NCBI RefSeq assembly: GCF_002159555.1
Contig: NZ_NFIV01000009.1
Coordinates: 31,727-95,726, forward strand
DNA from: Muribaculum sp. An289
GTDB taxonomy: Bacteria; Bacteroidota; Bacteroidia; Bacteroidales; UBA932
Reading direction: 5' to 3'
DNA: 64,000 nt
Position numbers and translations under genes: made by a program
Part shown: positions 33,348-42,163 of the stretch, in pieces
How positions within the stretch are numbered: the stretch's first letter is position 1
How the letters are laid out: each line of letters begins with the position of its first letter
The notes under the pieces: model-generated
Told to the model about the DNA's origin: nothing
Databases searched by the model: none
Seen by the model: only the letters and a program-made list of their open reading frames with translations

Positions 33348-34811
33348 CTATTCGTGCATCCTGGCGTAGGACTCGTCCATCTTGTCGAGTTCCGTATTGA
33401 GCTGCTTGCGGCCTGCAACCTTGTCGTTATAGGTGCAAGGGCCTGAGATGCAGCCTTCCGGGCAGGCCATCATTTCGAGGAATCTCGCAGGGGCCTTCTT
33501 TGTCTTGGCATAACTCTTTATTAAAGGTATGAGTTTCTTGTCGAAGCCGGAAATCAGTTGGGCATCCACGTCTTCTCCGAGGAAGGCCTTGACCGCTCCG
33601 GAAACACCGCCTGTCTGTGCGAAGCCATGGGCTTCCTTGACAGAAAGGTACTCGACCGTATAAGGCTCGACAGTCTCTATGTCTATGTCGTATCCTGAAA
33701 TCAGGCTGCCGAGTTCTTCGAAAGTGAGAACGTAATCCACATTGGGGTTGTTCTTAGCTTCCTTGCGTTTGGCAATGCACGGGCCGATGAATACCTGTTT
33801 TGCTTCAGGGTATTTTTCCTTTATGATTTCCGCGGTGTAATACATCGGCGAGCCGGTAGTGGAAATGAACGGGATTATTTCCGGAATATGCTTCTTCGCG
33901 AGTTCGATGTATGACGGGCAGCAGCTCGTGGTCATGAACGGCTGGCCTTCGGCGAGACGTTCTTTCAGTTCCGCGGCTTCGTTGGATGTCGTCATCATCG
34001 CACCTTCGGCCACTTCGACTACGGCATGGAAGCCGAGGGCCTTGATGGCTCCGTAGACTTTTTCCTTAGGGTATTTGAATTGTCCGAGTATCGACGGGGC
34101 AACCATGGCCACCACCTGTTTTCCGTCCCAGATATTGTTCAGTATGTCGAAGACCTGGGAAATTTCGAAGATGGCGCCGAAAGGGCAGGCGTTCAGACAA
34201 CGCCCGCAGTAGATGCATTTGCTCTCGTCAATATGCTCAACACCGTATTCGTCTTTTGATATCGCCTTTACCGGGCAGGCCTCTTCGCAAGGTACCGGAA
34301 TGTATACGATTGCATGGTAAGGGCAGCTCTGGTAGCACTTGCCGCAATTGATGCAGAGCGAATGGTCGATTACGGCCATCCCGTGTTCCTTCGTATGGCT
34401 GATTGCGCCTTTCGGGCAGTTCATCGAACAGCTTCTTGCAACGCAGCCGCGGCAAAGGTTGGTGATTTCATAATTGGTCTTGACACAGGAAGAACAAGCT
34501 TCGTCAATGACACACATGATGTTTTCCTTCGGATTCACGGACCTCGTTATGGCCTTGCGGGCATATTCCGACAGCGGCATGAGCTCGTCCTTTTCGTCGC
34601 TCATGTCGTAGCCGAGAAGAGGGAACATCTTGTATTTCCATACGGCCCTTTCCTTATGCACGCAACAGCGGCCGAGCACCTTCGAACGGCGCGGGCTCAA
34701 CTGTATCGGCAGCCTGTCTATATCAGTACACAGGCGGTCTTCCTTCCACATCCTTACCATTGTCGCCAGCAACTTGTGGCGGACAATCATAACATTATTC
34801 ATGAATGCCAT
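33348..34811 (-). CDS. hydA: [FeFe] hydrogenase, group B type
   Basis: 487 aa. It should interconvert protons and H2 with electrons from ferredoxin. The N-terminal third has a cysteine-rich stretch (C105, C108, C120, C123, C128, C132) and two [4Fe-4S] ferredoxin motifs (CINCGKCYQSCPYHA ~153-167; CIYCGRCLNACPFGA ~199-213). H-cluster motifs are TSCCPSY (C297 proton-relay position, C298 ligand), GPCIAK (C345) and MACPEGC (C450, C454). TSCCPSY and the C-terminal GPCTY are typical of group B rather than group A. No thioredoxin-like or NuoF-like partners are nearby. It shares an intergenic region with the maturases. Confidence 0.93.
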   Translation of the reverse strand: MAFMNNVMIVRHKLLATMVRMWKEDRLCTDIDRLPIQLSPRRSKVLGRCCVHKERAVWKYKMFPLLGYDMSDEKDELMPLSEYARKAITRSVNPKENIMCVIDEACSSCVKTNYEITNLCRGCVARSCSMNCPKGAISHTKEHGMAVIDHSLCINCGKCYQSCPYHAIVYIPVPCEEACPVKAISKDEYGVEHIDESKCIYCGRCLNACPFGAIFEISQVFDILNNIWDGKQVVAMVAPSILGQFKYPKEKVYGAIKALGFHAVVEVAEGAMMTTSNEAAELKERLAEGQPFMTTSCCPSYIELAKKHIPEIIPFISTTGSPMYYTAEIIKEKYPEAKQVFIGPCIAKRKEAKNNPNVDYVLTFEELGSLISGYDIDIETVEPYTVEYLSVKEAHGFAQTGGVSGAVKAFLGEDVDAQLISGFDKKLIPLIKSYAKTKKAPARFLEMMACPEGCISGPCTYNDKVAGRKQLNTELDKMDESYARMHE

Positions 34812-34849
34812 GACAAACCAATATTTTCTTACATTTTAAAATCGAGCCG

Positions 34850-34857
34850 CAAAGATA
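34850..34857 (-). promoter_or_regulatory. Promoter -7 element before the hydrogenase gene
   Basis: The minus strand reads TATCTTTG followed by CGGC, 38 bases upstream of the ATG at 34811. Confidence 0.6.
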
Positions 34858-34871
34858 TGCACAAAAATGGA

Positions 34872-34879
34872 TATATTTG
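34872..34879 (+). promoter_or_regulatory. Promoter -7 element before hydE
   Basis: TATATTTG followed by TAAC is 32 bases before the hydE TTG start. It is back to back with the hydrogenase promoter, 14 bases apart, so a common regulator could control both. Confidence 0.6.
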
Positions 34880-34911
34880 TAACTGTTTTTTGAAAAAATA
34901 ATATAAGCCGT

Positions 34912-36027
34912 TTGGAATTGAAAGGTTTAATCGGGAAAATATCCCCCGGTATTCTTCCTCCGTCCCAGCAACTGGAGGAGCTTTTGTGCGGATTGTCCGA
35001 GAGCGATTCCGTGTGCGGGGAGCTTATGCGGAGGGCGGCGGGAATATCGGAAGGAATTTTCGGCAACAGGATATACCTGAGGGGGCTGGTCGAAATCGGG
35101 AACGTCTGCCGGAACGATTGTTATTATTGCGGAATCAGGAAATCCAACCGCAACATACACAGGTATGTGCTTTCAGCGGAAGAGATTTTTTCCTGCTGCC
35201 TCAGGGGATACCGGGCCGGGCTCCGGACTTTTGTCCTGCAGGGCGGGGAAAATCCCGGATTGGATGACGGTTTCCTCTGCCGGCTGATATCCCGGATTAA
35301 AGACAGACTTCCCGGAAGTGCCGTGACCCTTTCGCTCGGAGAACGTGGCTATGGCTCGTACAAGGCGTTGCGCGAGGCCGGGGCGGACAGGTATCTGCTG
35401 AGGCACGAAGCCGCCGACGAGGACTATTTTTATGTCCTTCATCCGAGGCCGGCCGCTGAAAACCCCGACGATACGGGTGCCGTGACGAATTATTCCCGGA
35501 GAATGGCTTCGCTGTCGATGCTGAAAAGTCTCGGATACCAGACCGGGGCCGGCTTCATGGTCGGCGCTCCCGGGCAGACGGCAGGGCATCATGTCAGGGA
35601 TTTGGAATTCATCGCCTCTTTCAGGCCGCAGATGGTCGGAATCGGGCCTTACATGCCTCATCCGGACACGCCTTTCGGAAGCCTGCACGATTCCTTCTGG
35701 ACTCCCGAGCGCAAACGAAGGATGACACTCGGCCTTATAGCCGTCCTGAGAATGTTCGACCCGTACCTGCTGCTGCCTTCGACGACGGCGCTGAACACCC
35801 TCGTGCCGGGCGGACGTTATGAAGGGATAATGGCGGGCGCAAACGTTATCATGCCGAATATTTCACCCGAAAATGCCCGTAAGTCCTATGACCTTTACAG
35901 CGGAAAGGTTTCGGACGGAGGGGAGACGGAAGACGCGTTGAAAAAATTGGAAGAGAACCTCGGAGACATGGGCTATGCGGTAGACTGGTCCCGGGGAGAT
36001 TATAAAAAACAGGAAAATTATGTCTGA
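34912..36027 (+). CDS. hydE: [FeFe] hydrogenase maturase HydE (radical SAM)
   Basis: 371 aa. A radical SAM enzyme needed to build the diiron subcluster of the H-cluster. The SAM-cluster motif is C66-RND-C70-YY-C73. Other HydE features are VLQGGENPG (~111-119), TLSLGERGYGSYKALREAGADRYLLRHE, and PYMPHPDTPFG (~243-253). The start is unusual: between an in-frame stop at 34891 and the protein there is no ATG, so TTG at 34912 (or TTG at 34918) must be used. The stop overlaps the hydG start by 8 bases (ATGTCTGA). Confidence 0.93.
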   Translation: MELKGLIGKISPGILPPSQQLEELLCGLSESDSVCGELMRRAAGISEGIFGNRIYLRGLVEIGNVCRNDCYYCGIRKSNRNIHRYVLSAEEIFSCCLRGYRAGLRTFVLQGGENPGLDDGFLCRLISRIKDRLPGSAVTLSLGERGYGSYKALREAGADRYLLRHEAADEDYFYVLHPRPAAENPDDTGAVTNYSRRMASLSMLKSLGYQTGAGFMVGAPGQTAGHHVRDLEFIASFRPQMVGIGPYMPHPDTPFGSLHDSFWTPERKRRMTLGLIAVLRMFDPYLLLPSTTALNTLVPGGRYEGIMAGANVIMPNISPENARKSYDLYSGKVSDGGETEDALKKLEENLGDMGYAVDWSRGDYKKQENYV

Positions 36028-37471
36028 ACATGCTTACAATCCGGCATCGGCGAGGGCCGAGGAGTTCATCAACGATGCCGAGGTGCGCAGTACGATAAAA
36101 TACGCACTTGACAATAAGGGCAATAGGGCTCTTGTCGAAGAAATACTTTCGAAGCCCGGACTGATGAAGGACGGGCTTACCCACCGCGAAGCCGCGGTCA
36201 TCCTCGTACAGGAGGACGAAGAGGTCTGGGAAAGGGTTTACTCCCTTGCAAGGGAGGTCAAAAGAAAATATTACGGTAACAGGATAGTGATGTTCGCCCC
36301 GCTTTATCTGTCCAATTATTGTGTAAACGGTTGCGTGTATTGTCCTTACCACATGCAGAACAAGGCCATTCCGCGGATGAAACTTTCACAGGAAGACATT
36401 GCCCGGGAGGTGACGGCGTTGCAGGACATGGGGCACAAACGGCTTGCAATCGAGGCCGGGGAGCATCCGGTGATGAATCCTATCGGGTATATCCTCGAAT
36501 CGATTGACACCATCTATTCAATAAAACATAAAAACGGGGCAATACGCCGTGTCAATGTGAATATCGCCGCTACAACGGTGGAAAATTACCGCAAGCTCCA
36601 CGAAGCCGGAATCGGTACCTACATCCTGTTTCAGGAGACTTATGACAAGGCCCGTTATGAAATGCTTCATCCCCGCGGCCCGAAATCCGATTATGCCTAC
36701 CATACGGAAGCAATGGACAGGGCGCAGGAAGGCGGAATCGACGATGTGGGAGTAGGAGTGCTTTTCGGCCTTACCGATTACAGGTATGACTTTACCGCCC
36801 TTATCATGCATGCCGAGCATCTTGTCGCGAGATTCGGTGTCGGGCCCCATACAATAAGCCTGCCGCGTATCTGCGATGCCGACGACATAGATTCCAAATC
36901 CTTCGAAAACGGGATACCGGACCTGCTTTTCGAAAGGATTACCGCCCTGCTGAGGATATCCGTGCCTTACACCGGAATGATAATCTCCACGAGGGAGAGG
37001 CCGTCCATGCGCCGCCGTCTGCTGGAACTCGGAGTTTCGCAAATCAGCGGTGGGTCGCGTACTTCTGTCGGAGGTTATGCCGACGAGGCGGATCGGGGCG
37101 AGATGACGGATGACGAAAAACATTCGGTCCAATTCGACATAAACGACAACAGGACTCTCGACGAGGTGGTGAGGTGGCTTCTCGAATTGGGATACATCCC
37201 GAGTTTCTGTACGGCATGTTACAAGAGCGGCCGTACCGGGGACAGGTTCATGTCCCTCCTCAAGAGCGGCCAGATAGCCAACTGCTGCGGTCCGAACGCC
37301 ATAATGACTTTAAAGGAATATCTCATAGACTATGCTTCCGAAGCTACCAGGAAGGCGGCCGTTCCTGTGATAGAGAGGGAGCTCGGGCTCATACCGAACG
37401 AGACCGCAAGGGAAAAATGCGAATCCATGCTTGAAAGGATTGAACATGGTGAAAGGGATTTCAGGTTCTGA
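36020..37471 (+). CDS. hydG: [FeFe] hydrogenase maturase HydG (tyrosine lyase)
   Basis: 483 aa. It cleaves tyrosine to supply CO and cyanide ligands for the H-cluster. The radical SAM motif is C101-VNG-C105-VY-C108, preceded by APLYLSNY. The second, auxiliary cluster site is at the C-terminus: C397-TA-C400 and Cys422/423 in ANCCGPNA. Family landmarks are RMKLSQEDIAREV and FQETYDKARYEMLHP. Length is normal for HydG. It is translationally overlapped with hydE upstream and hydF downstream. Confidence 0.96.
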   Translation: MSEHAYNPASARAEEFINDAEVRSTIKYALDNKGNRALVEEILSKPGLMKDGLTHREAAVILVQEDEEVWERVYSLAREVKRKYYGNRIVMFAPLYLSNYCVNGCVYCPYHMQNKAIPRMKLSQEDIAREVTALQDMGHKRLAIEAGEHPVMNPIGYILESIDTIYSIKHKNGAIRRVNVNIAATTVENYRKLHEAGIGTYILFQETYDKARYEMLHPRGPKSDYAYHTEAMDRAQEGGIDDVGVGVLFGLTDYRYDFTALIMHAEHLVARFGVGPHTISLPRICDADDIDSKSFENGIPDLLFERITALLRISVPYTGMIISTRERPSMRRRLLELGVSQISGGSRTSVGGYADEADRGEMTDDEKHSVQFDINDNRTLDEVVRWLLELGYIPSFCTACYKSGRTGDRFMSLLKSGQIANCCGPNAIMTLKEYLIDYASEATRKAAVPVIERELGLIPNETAREKCESMLERIEHGERDFRF

Positions 37472-38705
37472 CATCGCCGTCCCGGGCGAACGTCTGACAA
37501 TAGGCATATTCGGGAAAAGGAATGCCGGGAAGTCGAGTCTTTTCAATCTGCTTCTCGGTCAGGATTATGCCGTAGTGTCTTCTCAAAAAGGCACGACAAC
37601 CGACCCTGTGCGAAAGGCCATGGAGCTCGAAGGCATAGGGGCCGTCACTCTGATAGATACTCCCGGTTACGACGATGACGGGACGGTAGGTTCCCTGAGG
37701 GTGGAGCAGACCCTTAAATCGGCGGCAGGCTGCGATGTCGCGCTGATGATTACGGACGGCCGTGAAGACGTTCTCGACAGAAGGTGGGCCGAATATCTCG
37801 AAGCCCGCGGCGCCACGGTGGTAACTGTGTCGAAAGAGGAGATATCTGAAGGCGGAGGGTTTTCTTCATCCGCGAGGGAAACCGTATTTTCAAAAATAAA
37901 GGTGGCCATAGATGCAAGGAATACGGCGGAAGCCCCCGTGACGATACTCGGCGGGCTTGTCGGGCAGGGAGATACCGTGGTATTGGTGATGCCTCAGGAC
38001 AAGGCGGCTCCGAAAGGCCGGCTTATCATGCCGCAGATGCAGACCATAAGGGAACTGCTCGACAGGAAGTGCATTCCGGTATGCGTGGTTCCTGAAAATC
38101 TTCCGGCGGCCTTGGGCATGTTCCCGTCCGGGCCGGCGCTCGTGATAACCGATTCGCAGGCTTTTGCGGCTGTCCGCAGGGCCATGTCCGATGTTTTCGG
38201 AAAGCGGGTGGAGGCGGAAGCAGGCTCATCAGACACTAATACAGGCACGTCAGCCCGGGAGAGCATGGCCTGGAACACCGATGCGGAAGTGATATCGGAT
38301 GTAATAGGAGGGGTCCCGCTCACTTCGTTTTCCATCCTGTTTTCAAGATATAAGGGAGACATAAGGATTTTCAAGGAAGGGGCTCTGGCGATAGACTCTC
38401 TCAGGCCCGGTTCGAGAGTCCTGATAGCCGAGGCCTGCTCCCACAGGCCGCTTTCTGAGGACATAGGCCGGGTGAAATTGCCGGCGATGCTGGGGAAAAA
38501 GGCAGGGGACGGCATCATCGTGGATGTAGTTGCAGGAGCCGACTGGCCTTCCAATCTGGGAGGGTACGACCTTATAATCCATTGCGGGGCGTGCATGTTC
38601 AACCGCAGGCTGGTGCTTTCGCGGATAGCGGAGGCGCAGGCGGCGGGAGTCCCTATAACCAATTACGGCCTGGCGATATCCCGTCTTGCAACTGTCGGGA
38701 AATGA
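37446..38705 (+). CDS. hydF: [FeFe] hydrogenase maturation GTPase HydF
   Basis: 419 aa. It is the scaffold that assembles and delivers the diiron subcluster. The N-terminal GTPase has a P-loop GKRNAGKS (23-30), GTTTDP (G2) and DTPGYDD (G3). The C-terminal [4Fe-4S] site is intact: C331-S-H333 and H379-C380-GA-C383, matching the CxH...HCxxC pattern. The ATG at 37446 overlaps the end of hydG by 26 bases; the frame upstream has only a TTG at 37431. Confidence 0.94.
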   Translation: MVKGISGSDIAVPGERLTIGIFGKRNAGKSSLFNLLLGQDYAVVSSQKGTTTDPVRKAMELEGIGAVTLIDTPGYDDDGTVGSLRVEQTLKSAAGCDVALMITDGREDVLDRRWAEYLEARGATVVTVSKEEISEGGGFSSSARETVFSKIKVAIDARNTAEAPVTILGGLVGQGDTVVLVMPQDKAAPKGRLIMPQMQTIRELLDRKCIPVCVVPENLPAALGMFPSGPALVITDSQAFAAVRRAMSDVFGKRVEAEAGSSDTNTGTSARESMAWNTDAEVISDVIGGVPLTSFSILFSRYKGDIRIFKEGALAIDSLRPGSRVLIAEACSHRPLSEDIGRVKLPAMLGKKAGDGIIVDVVAGADWPSNLGGYDLIIHCGACMFNRRLVLSRIAEAQAAGVPITNYGLAISRLATVGK

Positions 38706-38780
38706 GTATGTCCGGAAGTCGTGTAATATTATTTTCATTAATATTTTCACCATATTGTTTACAGTTCAGTTTTAATAAAT

Positions 38781-38788
38781 TATCTTTG
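38781..38788 (+). promoter_or_regulatory. Promoter -7 element before the nucleic-acid locus
   Basis: TATCTTTG followed by CAA is 28 bases before the ATG at 38817. It is the only strong element before the 38.8-46 kb gene run. Confidence 0.6.
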
Positions 38789-38816
38789 CAATTGTTTTAG
38801 TATAAAAGATAACGGA

Positions 38817-39797
38817 ATGAAAGGATATATTTTTAAAAGGTTTGTGGCGGCCGCCATTGCGGCAATGCCCGTTTTCTTCGTGTCTTCATGCAAGGAAAAT
38901 CCCGTACCGCCCCTTCCTGAAATCGAGTTGGGAAGGGAAAACATGGAGTTCGGCTTCGAGGGCGGATCCGATACTGTCACGCTTTATGTGAACAGGGACT
39001 GGCAGGCGGTAACGGATGCGGACTGGATTGCAATCGACCCTCCTCAGGGAAGCAACGACGGGCGCGTGACGGTCACGGTGCTTGAAAATGCCGCCGGAGA
39101 TTCGAGAAGCACTTCCGTGATGTTCAGAACACTTGCCGTATATACTACGTTGTCGGTGTCGCAGGCGGCGAATCCGGACGGGATACCGTCGCTGTTCTAC
39201 GGCAATGATTTCGATGCCGAACTGGCGGTGGAGACCGATGACAGGTGGCCTTATCTTGATCAGACCGAATGCTGGAAGAACGAAACCGGTGCCGGGGCGG
39301 ATTCTGTCGAATACTATTTTTCCGGCATGAGCGCCCGTTCCAACACTTCTTCGAACGGCAATTATTCGGATTACGACGGTTCCGGAAACAATAACCTGTT
39401 TTTCAGTACAAACCCTTATTTTGTCGTAGGAAACATCAAACTGCACCCTCGCCAGCAGGCATATACCCTCAGTTTCGGAACGGAGAGATATGTTTACAGC
39501 GAGAAAGACAATACCTTCAGGCCTGAAGAATTCCCTGTCATGATAAGTCCGGACGGTGAAAACTGGGTGGAAGTCGAGTACACGTTCGCAAGCGGCACCT
39601 ATCTTAACGGAAGATGGGATTTGGCTTCGGCTCCGTTCACCTTACCGGAAGGGACTGAAACCCTGTGGATACGCTTTGCTCCGACCATAAGCTCCGCGCA
39701 CCGTCTCGATGACCTGTCCCTGAAGGCCGGTGGAGACGGTCCTGTGATAGACTGGAGCAAGGGTACGAGCATCACTATCCCGGGAAGGACCGAGTAG
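38817..39797 (+). CDS. BACON-domain lipoprotein
   Basis: 326 aa with a lipoprotein signal (lipobox VSSCKE). Residues ~38-115 form a BACON domain (YVNRDWQAVTDADWIAIDPPQG, trimmed to the key pattern W-x-DADWI, then VTVLEN and LSVSQAA). The rest (~120-326) is a beta-rich domain with SLFYGNDFDAE, SPDGENWVEVEYTF and a late LWIRFAPTISSAHRLDDLSL, like DUF5017 or jelly-roll choice-of-anchor domains. It is probably a surface binding protein. It opens the operon; the nuclease gene starts 41 bases downstream. Confidence 0.7.
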   Translation: MKGYIFKRFVAAAIAAMPVFFVSSCKENPVPPLPEIELGRENMEFGFEGGSDTVTLYVNRDWQAVTDADWIAIDPPQGSNDGRVTVTVLENAAGDSRSTSVMFRTLAVYTTLSVSQAANPDGIPSLFYGNDFDAELAVETDDRWPYLDQTECWKNETGAGADSVEYYFSGMSARSNTSSNGNYSDYDGSGNNNLFFSTNPYFVVGNIKLHPRQQAYTLSFGTERYVYSEKDNTFRPEEFPVMISPDGENWVEVEYTFASGTYLNGRWDLASAPFTLPEGTETLWIRFAPTISSAHRLDDLSLKAGGDGPVIDWSKGTSITIPGRTE

Positions 39798-39838
39798 TGC
39801 GGGCAAGTCAATCAATCTTGATTTTTAACTGGATGCAG

Positions 39839-41068
39839 ATGAAAAACATATATCATATATTGACTGGGACGGTCGCTTATGCTGCCGTAGTGTCCTTAGC
39901 TTTCATAGCCTTTTCATGCGAGCCCAAGGAATACGGGGAGATGGGACTTTCCAAGCAGGAGGTTTCCGCCGATGCGGGCAGCATGTTCGTTACCGTGAAA
40001 AGCGACGTGAAGTGGGAGTTTTCGGTCCTTTATCACGGAGAAGATACTGATTGGATTGAGATAGAGCCTGTTTCGGGGAGCGGAGACAAGGCGAATATCG
40101 TTTTGAAATATCAGGAAAATACGGGCGAGGATGAACGCAGTGCGGAAATAGTGTGCGTTTTCGGAGATTTTGGAAAACATTCAAGCAAGGCAAATCTTTT
40201 ACAGGCCGGGAAAACCGCCCAGCAGCCTGACCCGGATCCCGATCCAGACCCTGATCCAGATCCCGACCCCGATCCCGACCCTGACCCAGATCCGGACAAT
40301 CCGTATCCGGACCTGGTTTCCGACAAAGTGAGAGGCTGGCTCGAACTGCCTGCCATAGAGGAAGAATACGGTTTCGCGTGGGTGTTCCACAATATGGAGT
40401 CCACGGGCAACCAGAGAAGCTATTCGTTGTATTACGATGTGGCCAACAAGGTATCTCTGTGGGTGGCCTATCCGCTGAACAAGGGGCTTAGAGGCGAAGG
40501 GAAGCGCAATAACGGCTGGGGAGTAAAGGATCCGAAAATACCGGTAAAATACCAGTCCAATGTGGATAAAGGCTGGGGCGTAAGCGGTTACGACAGGGGA
40601 CACCAGCTGCCTGCCGCCGACCGTTACCGCACGTATGCGCACAGAGCGACCTATTATCCTACGAATGTCACTCCTCAGAATTCCCGGATGAACCAGGGAA
40701 TCTGGAGCAATCTGGAAAACACCGTCAGGAGCTGGTCGGACAAGTGCGATACCCTTTACGTGGTGACCGGCTGCGTGCCGAGTGAAAACGACTTTATCAC
40801 CGACAAGGGCGGAAACAGAGTGAATGTTCCGGAGGCTTATTTCAAGGCCCTTCTGAAATACGACCCTTCGAGCTCGATTTCAGAATATATGGGTATAGGA
40901 ATTTATGTCGAGAACAGGCCATATGAAGAAACCCATATCAATTCCTCGATGGTGATGACGATAGACGAACTTGAGGAAAAACTCGGCATCGACTTCTTCT
41001 GCAACCTTCCCGATGATGTGGAGGCAAGGGTAGAGTCGGCCAAGGTCTCTTCATGGTGGGGTATTTAG
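39839..41068 (+). CDS. DNA/RNA non-specific endonuclease lipoprotein
   Basis: 409 aa from the ATG at 39839 (an in-frame ATG at 39833 is also possible). Lipobox AFSCEP marks a lipoprotein. A BACON-like domain (~35-122) is followed by a (Pro-Asp)12 linker (130-153) and a NUC-family nuclease domain (~155-405). The catalytic motif is YDRGHQLPAADR with His255, and the metal-binding Asn lies in TPQNSRMNQG (~279-288). The enzyme is expected to cut DNA and RNA at the cell surface. The linker would hold the catalytic domain away from the membrane. Confidence 0.9.
   Translation: MKNIYHILTGTVAYAAVVSLAFIAFSCEPKEYGEMGLSKQEVSADAGSMFVTVKSDVKWEFSVLYHGEDTDWIEIEPVSGSGDKANIVLKYQENTGEDERSAEIVCVFGDFGKHSSKANLLQAGKTAQQPDPDPDPDPDPDPDPDPDPDPDPDNPYPDLVSDKVRGWLELPAIEEEYGFAWVFHNMESTGNQRSYSLYYDVANKVSLWVAYPLNKGLRGEGKRNNGWGVKDPKIPVKYQSNVDKGWGVSGYDRGHQLPAADRYRTYAHRATYYPTNVTPQNSRMNQGIWSNLENTVRSWSDKCDTLYVVTGCVPSENDFITDKGGNRVNVPEAYFKALLKYDPSSSISEYMGIGIYVENRPYEETHINSSMVMTIDELEEKLGIDFFCNLPDDVEARVESAKVSSWWGI
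40226..40297 (+). repeat. Hexanucleotide microsatellite encoding (Pro-Asp)12
   Basis: Twelve degenerate CCN-GAY units inside the nuclease gene. Codon variation between units lowers the slippage risk, and unit gain or loss would stay in frame. Confidence 0.9.
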
Positions 41069-41093
41069 TTTGAAACAAATATTGCGATAAAAT

Positions 41094-42134
41094 ATGAAAA
41101 AAACGATTATTTCGGTTTTGGTCCTGTTCCTGCTGGGAGTCACGCTCCATGCGCAGGACGTGGAGGAAAAGTACGTGGTGGGTTTTTATAATCTTGAAAA
41201 CCTTTTCGATACTTATGACGATCCTGAGAAAAACGATGAGGAGTTCCTTCCTGACGGAGCAAATAAATGGACGGAAAGGAAGTATGGGAAGAAGCTGCAC
41301 AATATCGCGCGTGTCATTTCGGCAATGGCGGAACGCAACGGCACCTTCCATACCATCCTCGGCGTTTCGGAGATAGAGAACAGACGGGTGCTCGAAGACC
41401 TTGTTTCACAGCCTGAACTGATCCCTGCCGGTTACAATATCGTGCACTATGACAGTCCGGACATGCGCGGGGTCGATGTTGCCATGCTTTACCGTCCGGA
41501 GAATTTCGAGTACATATCTAGCGAGTCGATTCCTTTCACCCTCGAAGGGTATGAGGATTTCAAGACAAGGGACATACTGATGGTCTACGGTAAGATTGCC
41601 GGAGAGGAATTCGCCGTTTACGTGGCCCATCTTCCTTCCCGTGTCGGCGGCAAAGGCGGCAATCTGAGAAGCCGCGGCGCGGAAATCATCCGTGAACATT
41701 CGCTCGCGATGATGGACGAACATCCGGGGATAAAGGTGATAGTCATGGGCGACATGAACGACGATCCTTTCGATGAAAGCATGTGCGAAGTCCTCGGAGG
41801 AAAACTCGACCCGGACGATGTGGAAGAGGCGGAGGACATGTTCAATCCGTTCTGGCGCATGCTGAACGACGGATTCGGTTCCAATGCCTATCAGAATGTG
41901 TGGAGCGTATTCGACCAGATACTTGTCAACGGGTCTCTTCTGAATGCTCCGGACGGAACCCTGAGGCTCTGCAAGAGCGGGCCTAACGGGTATTACGGGG
42001 TGATTTTCAGAAAACCTTTCATGGTTACGAAGACCGGGCAGTACAAGAACAATCCTCACAGGACATTTTCTTACGGGGCTTTCATGAACGGTTACAGCGA
42101 CCACTTCCCGACATTCATCATTATCGGAAAATAA
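41094..42134 (+). CDS. Secreted endonuclease/exonuclease/phosphatase (EEP) family protein
   Basis: 346 aa with a Sec signal (~1-20, cleavage near LHAQ). EEP-fold motifs: FYNLENLFD near the N-terminus, GVSEIENR with the metal Glu (~89-96), the VDVAMLYRP stretch, VYVAHLPSRVGG, MGDMNDDPFDESM (Asp-Asn pair) and the final YSDHFPTFI with the catalytic His. Complete catalytic set, so probably an active phosphodiesterase, nuclease or phosphatase in the periplasm. It lies between the non-specific nuclease and the TonB receptor, which suggests a role in processing nucleic-acid fragments. Confidence 0.85.
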   Translation: MKKTIISVLVLFLLGVTLHAQDVEEKYVVGFYNLENLFDTYDDPEKNDEEFLPDGANKWTERKYGKKLHNIARVISAMAERNGTFHTILGVSEIENRRVLEDLVSQPELIPAGYNIVHYDSPDMRGVDVAMLYRPENFEYISSESIPFTLEGYEDFKTRDILMVYGKIAGEEFAVYVAHLPSRVGGKGGNLRSRGAEIIREHSLAMMDEHPGIKVIVMGDMNDDPFDESMCEVLGGKLDPDDVEEAEDMFNPFWRMLNDGFGSNAYQNVWSVFDQILVNGSLLNAPDGTLRLCKSGPNGYYGVIFRKPFMVTKTGQYKNNPHRTFSYGAFMNGYSDHFPTFIIIGK

Positions 42135-42163
42135 TTACTGACGAATAGAAAAACATTAATTAT

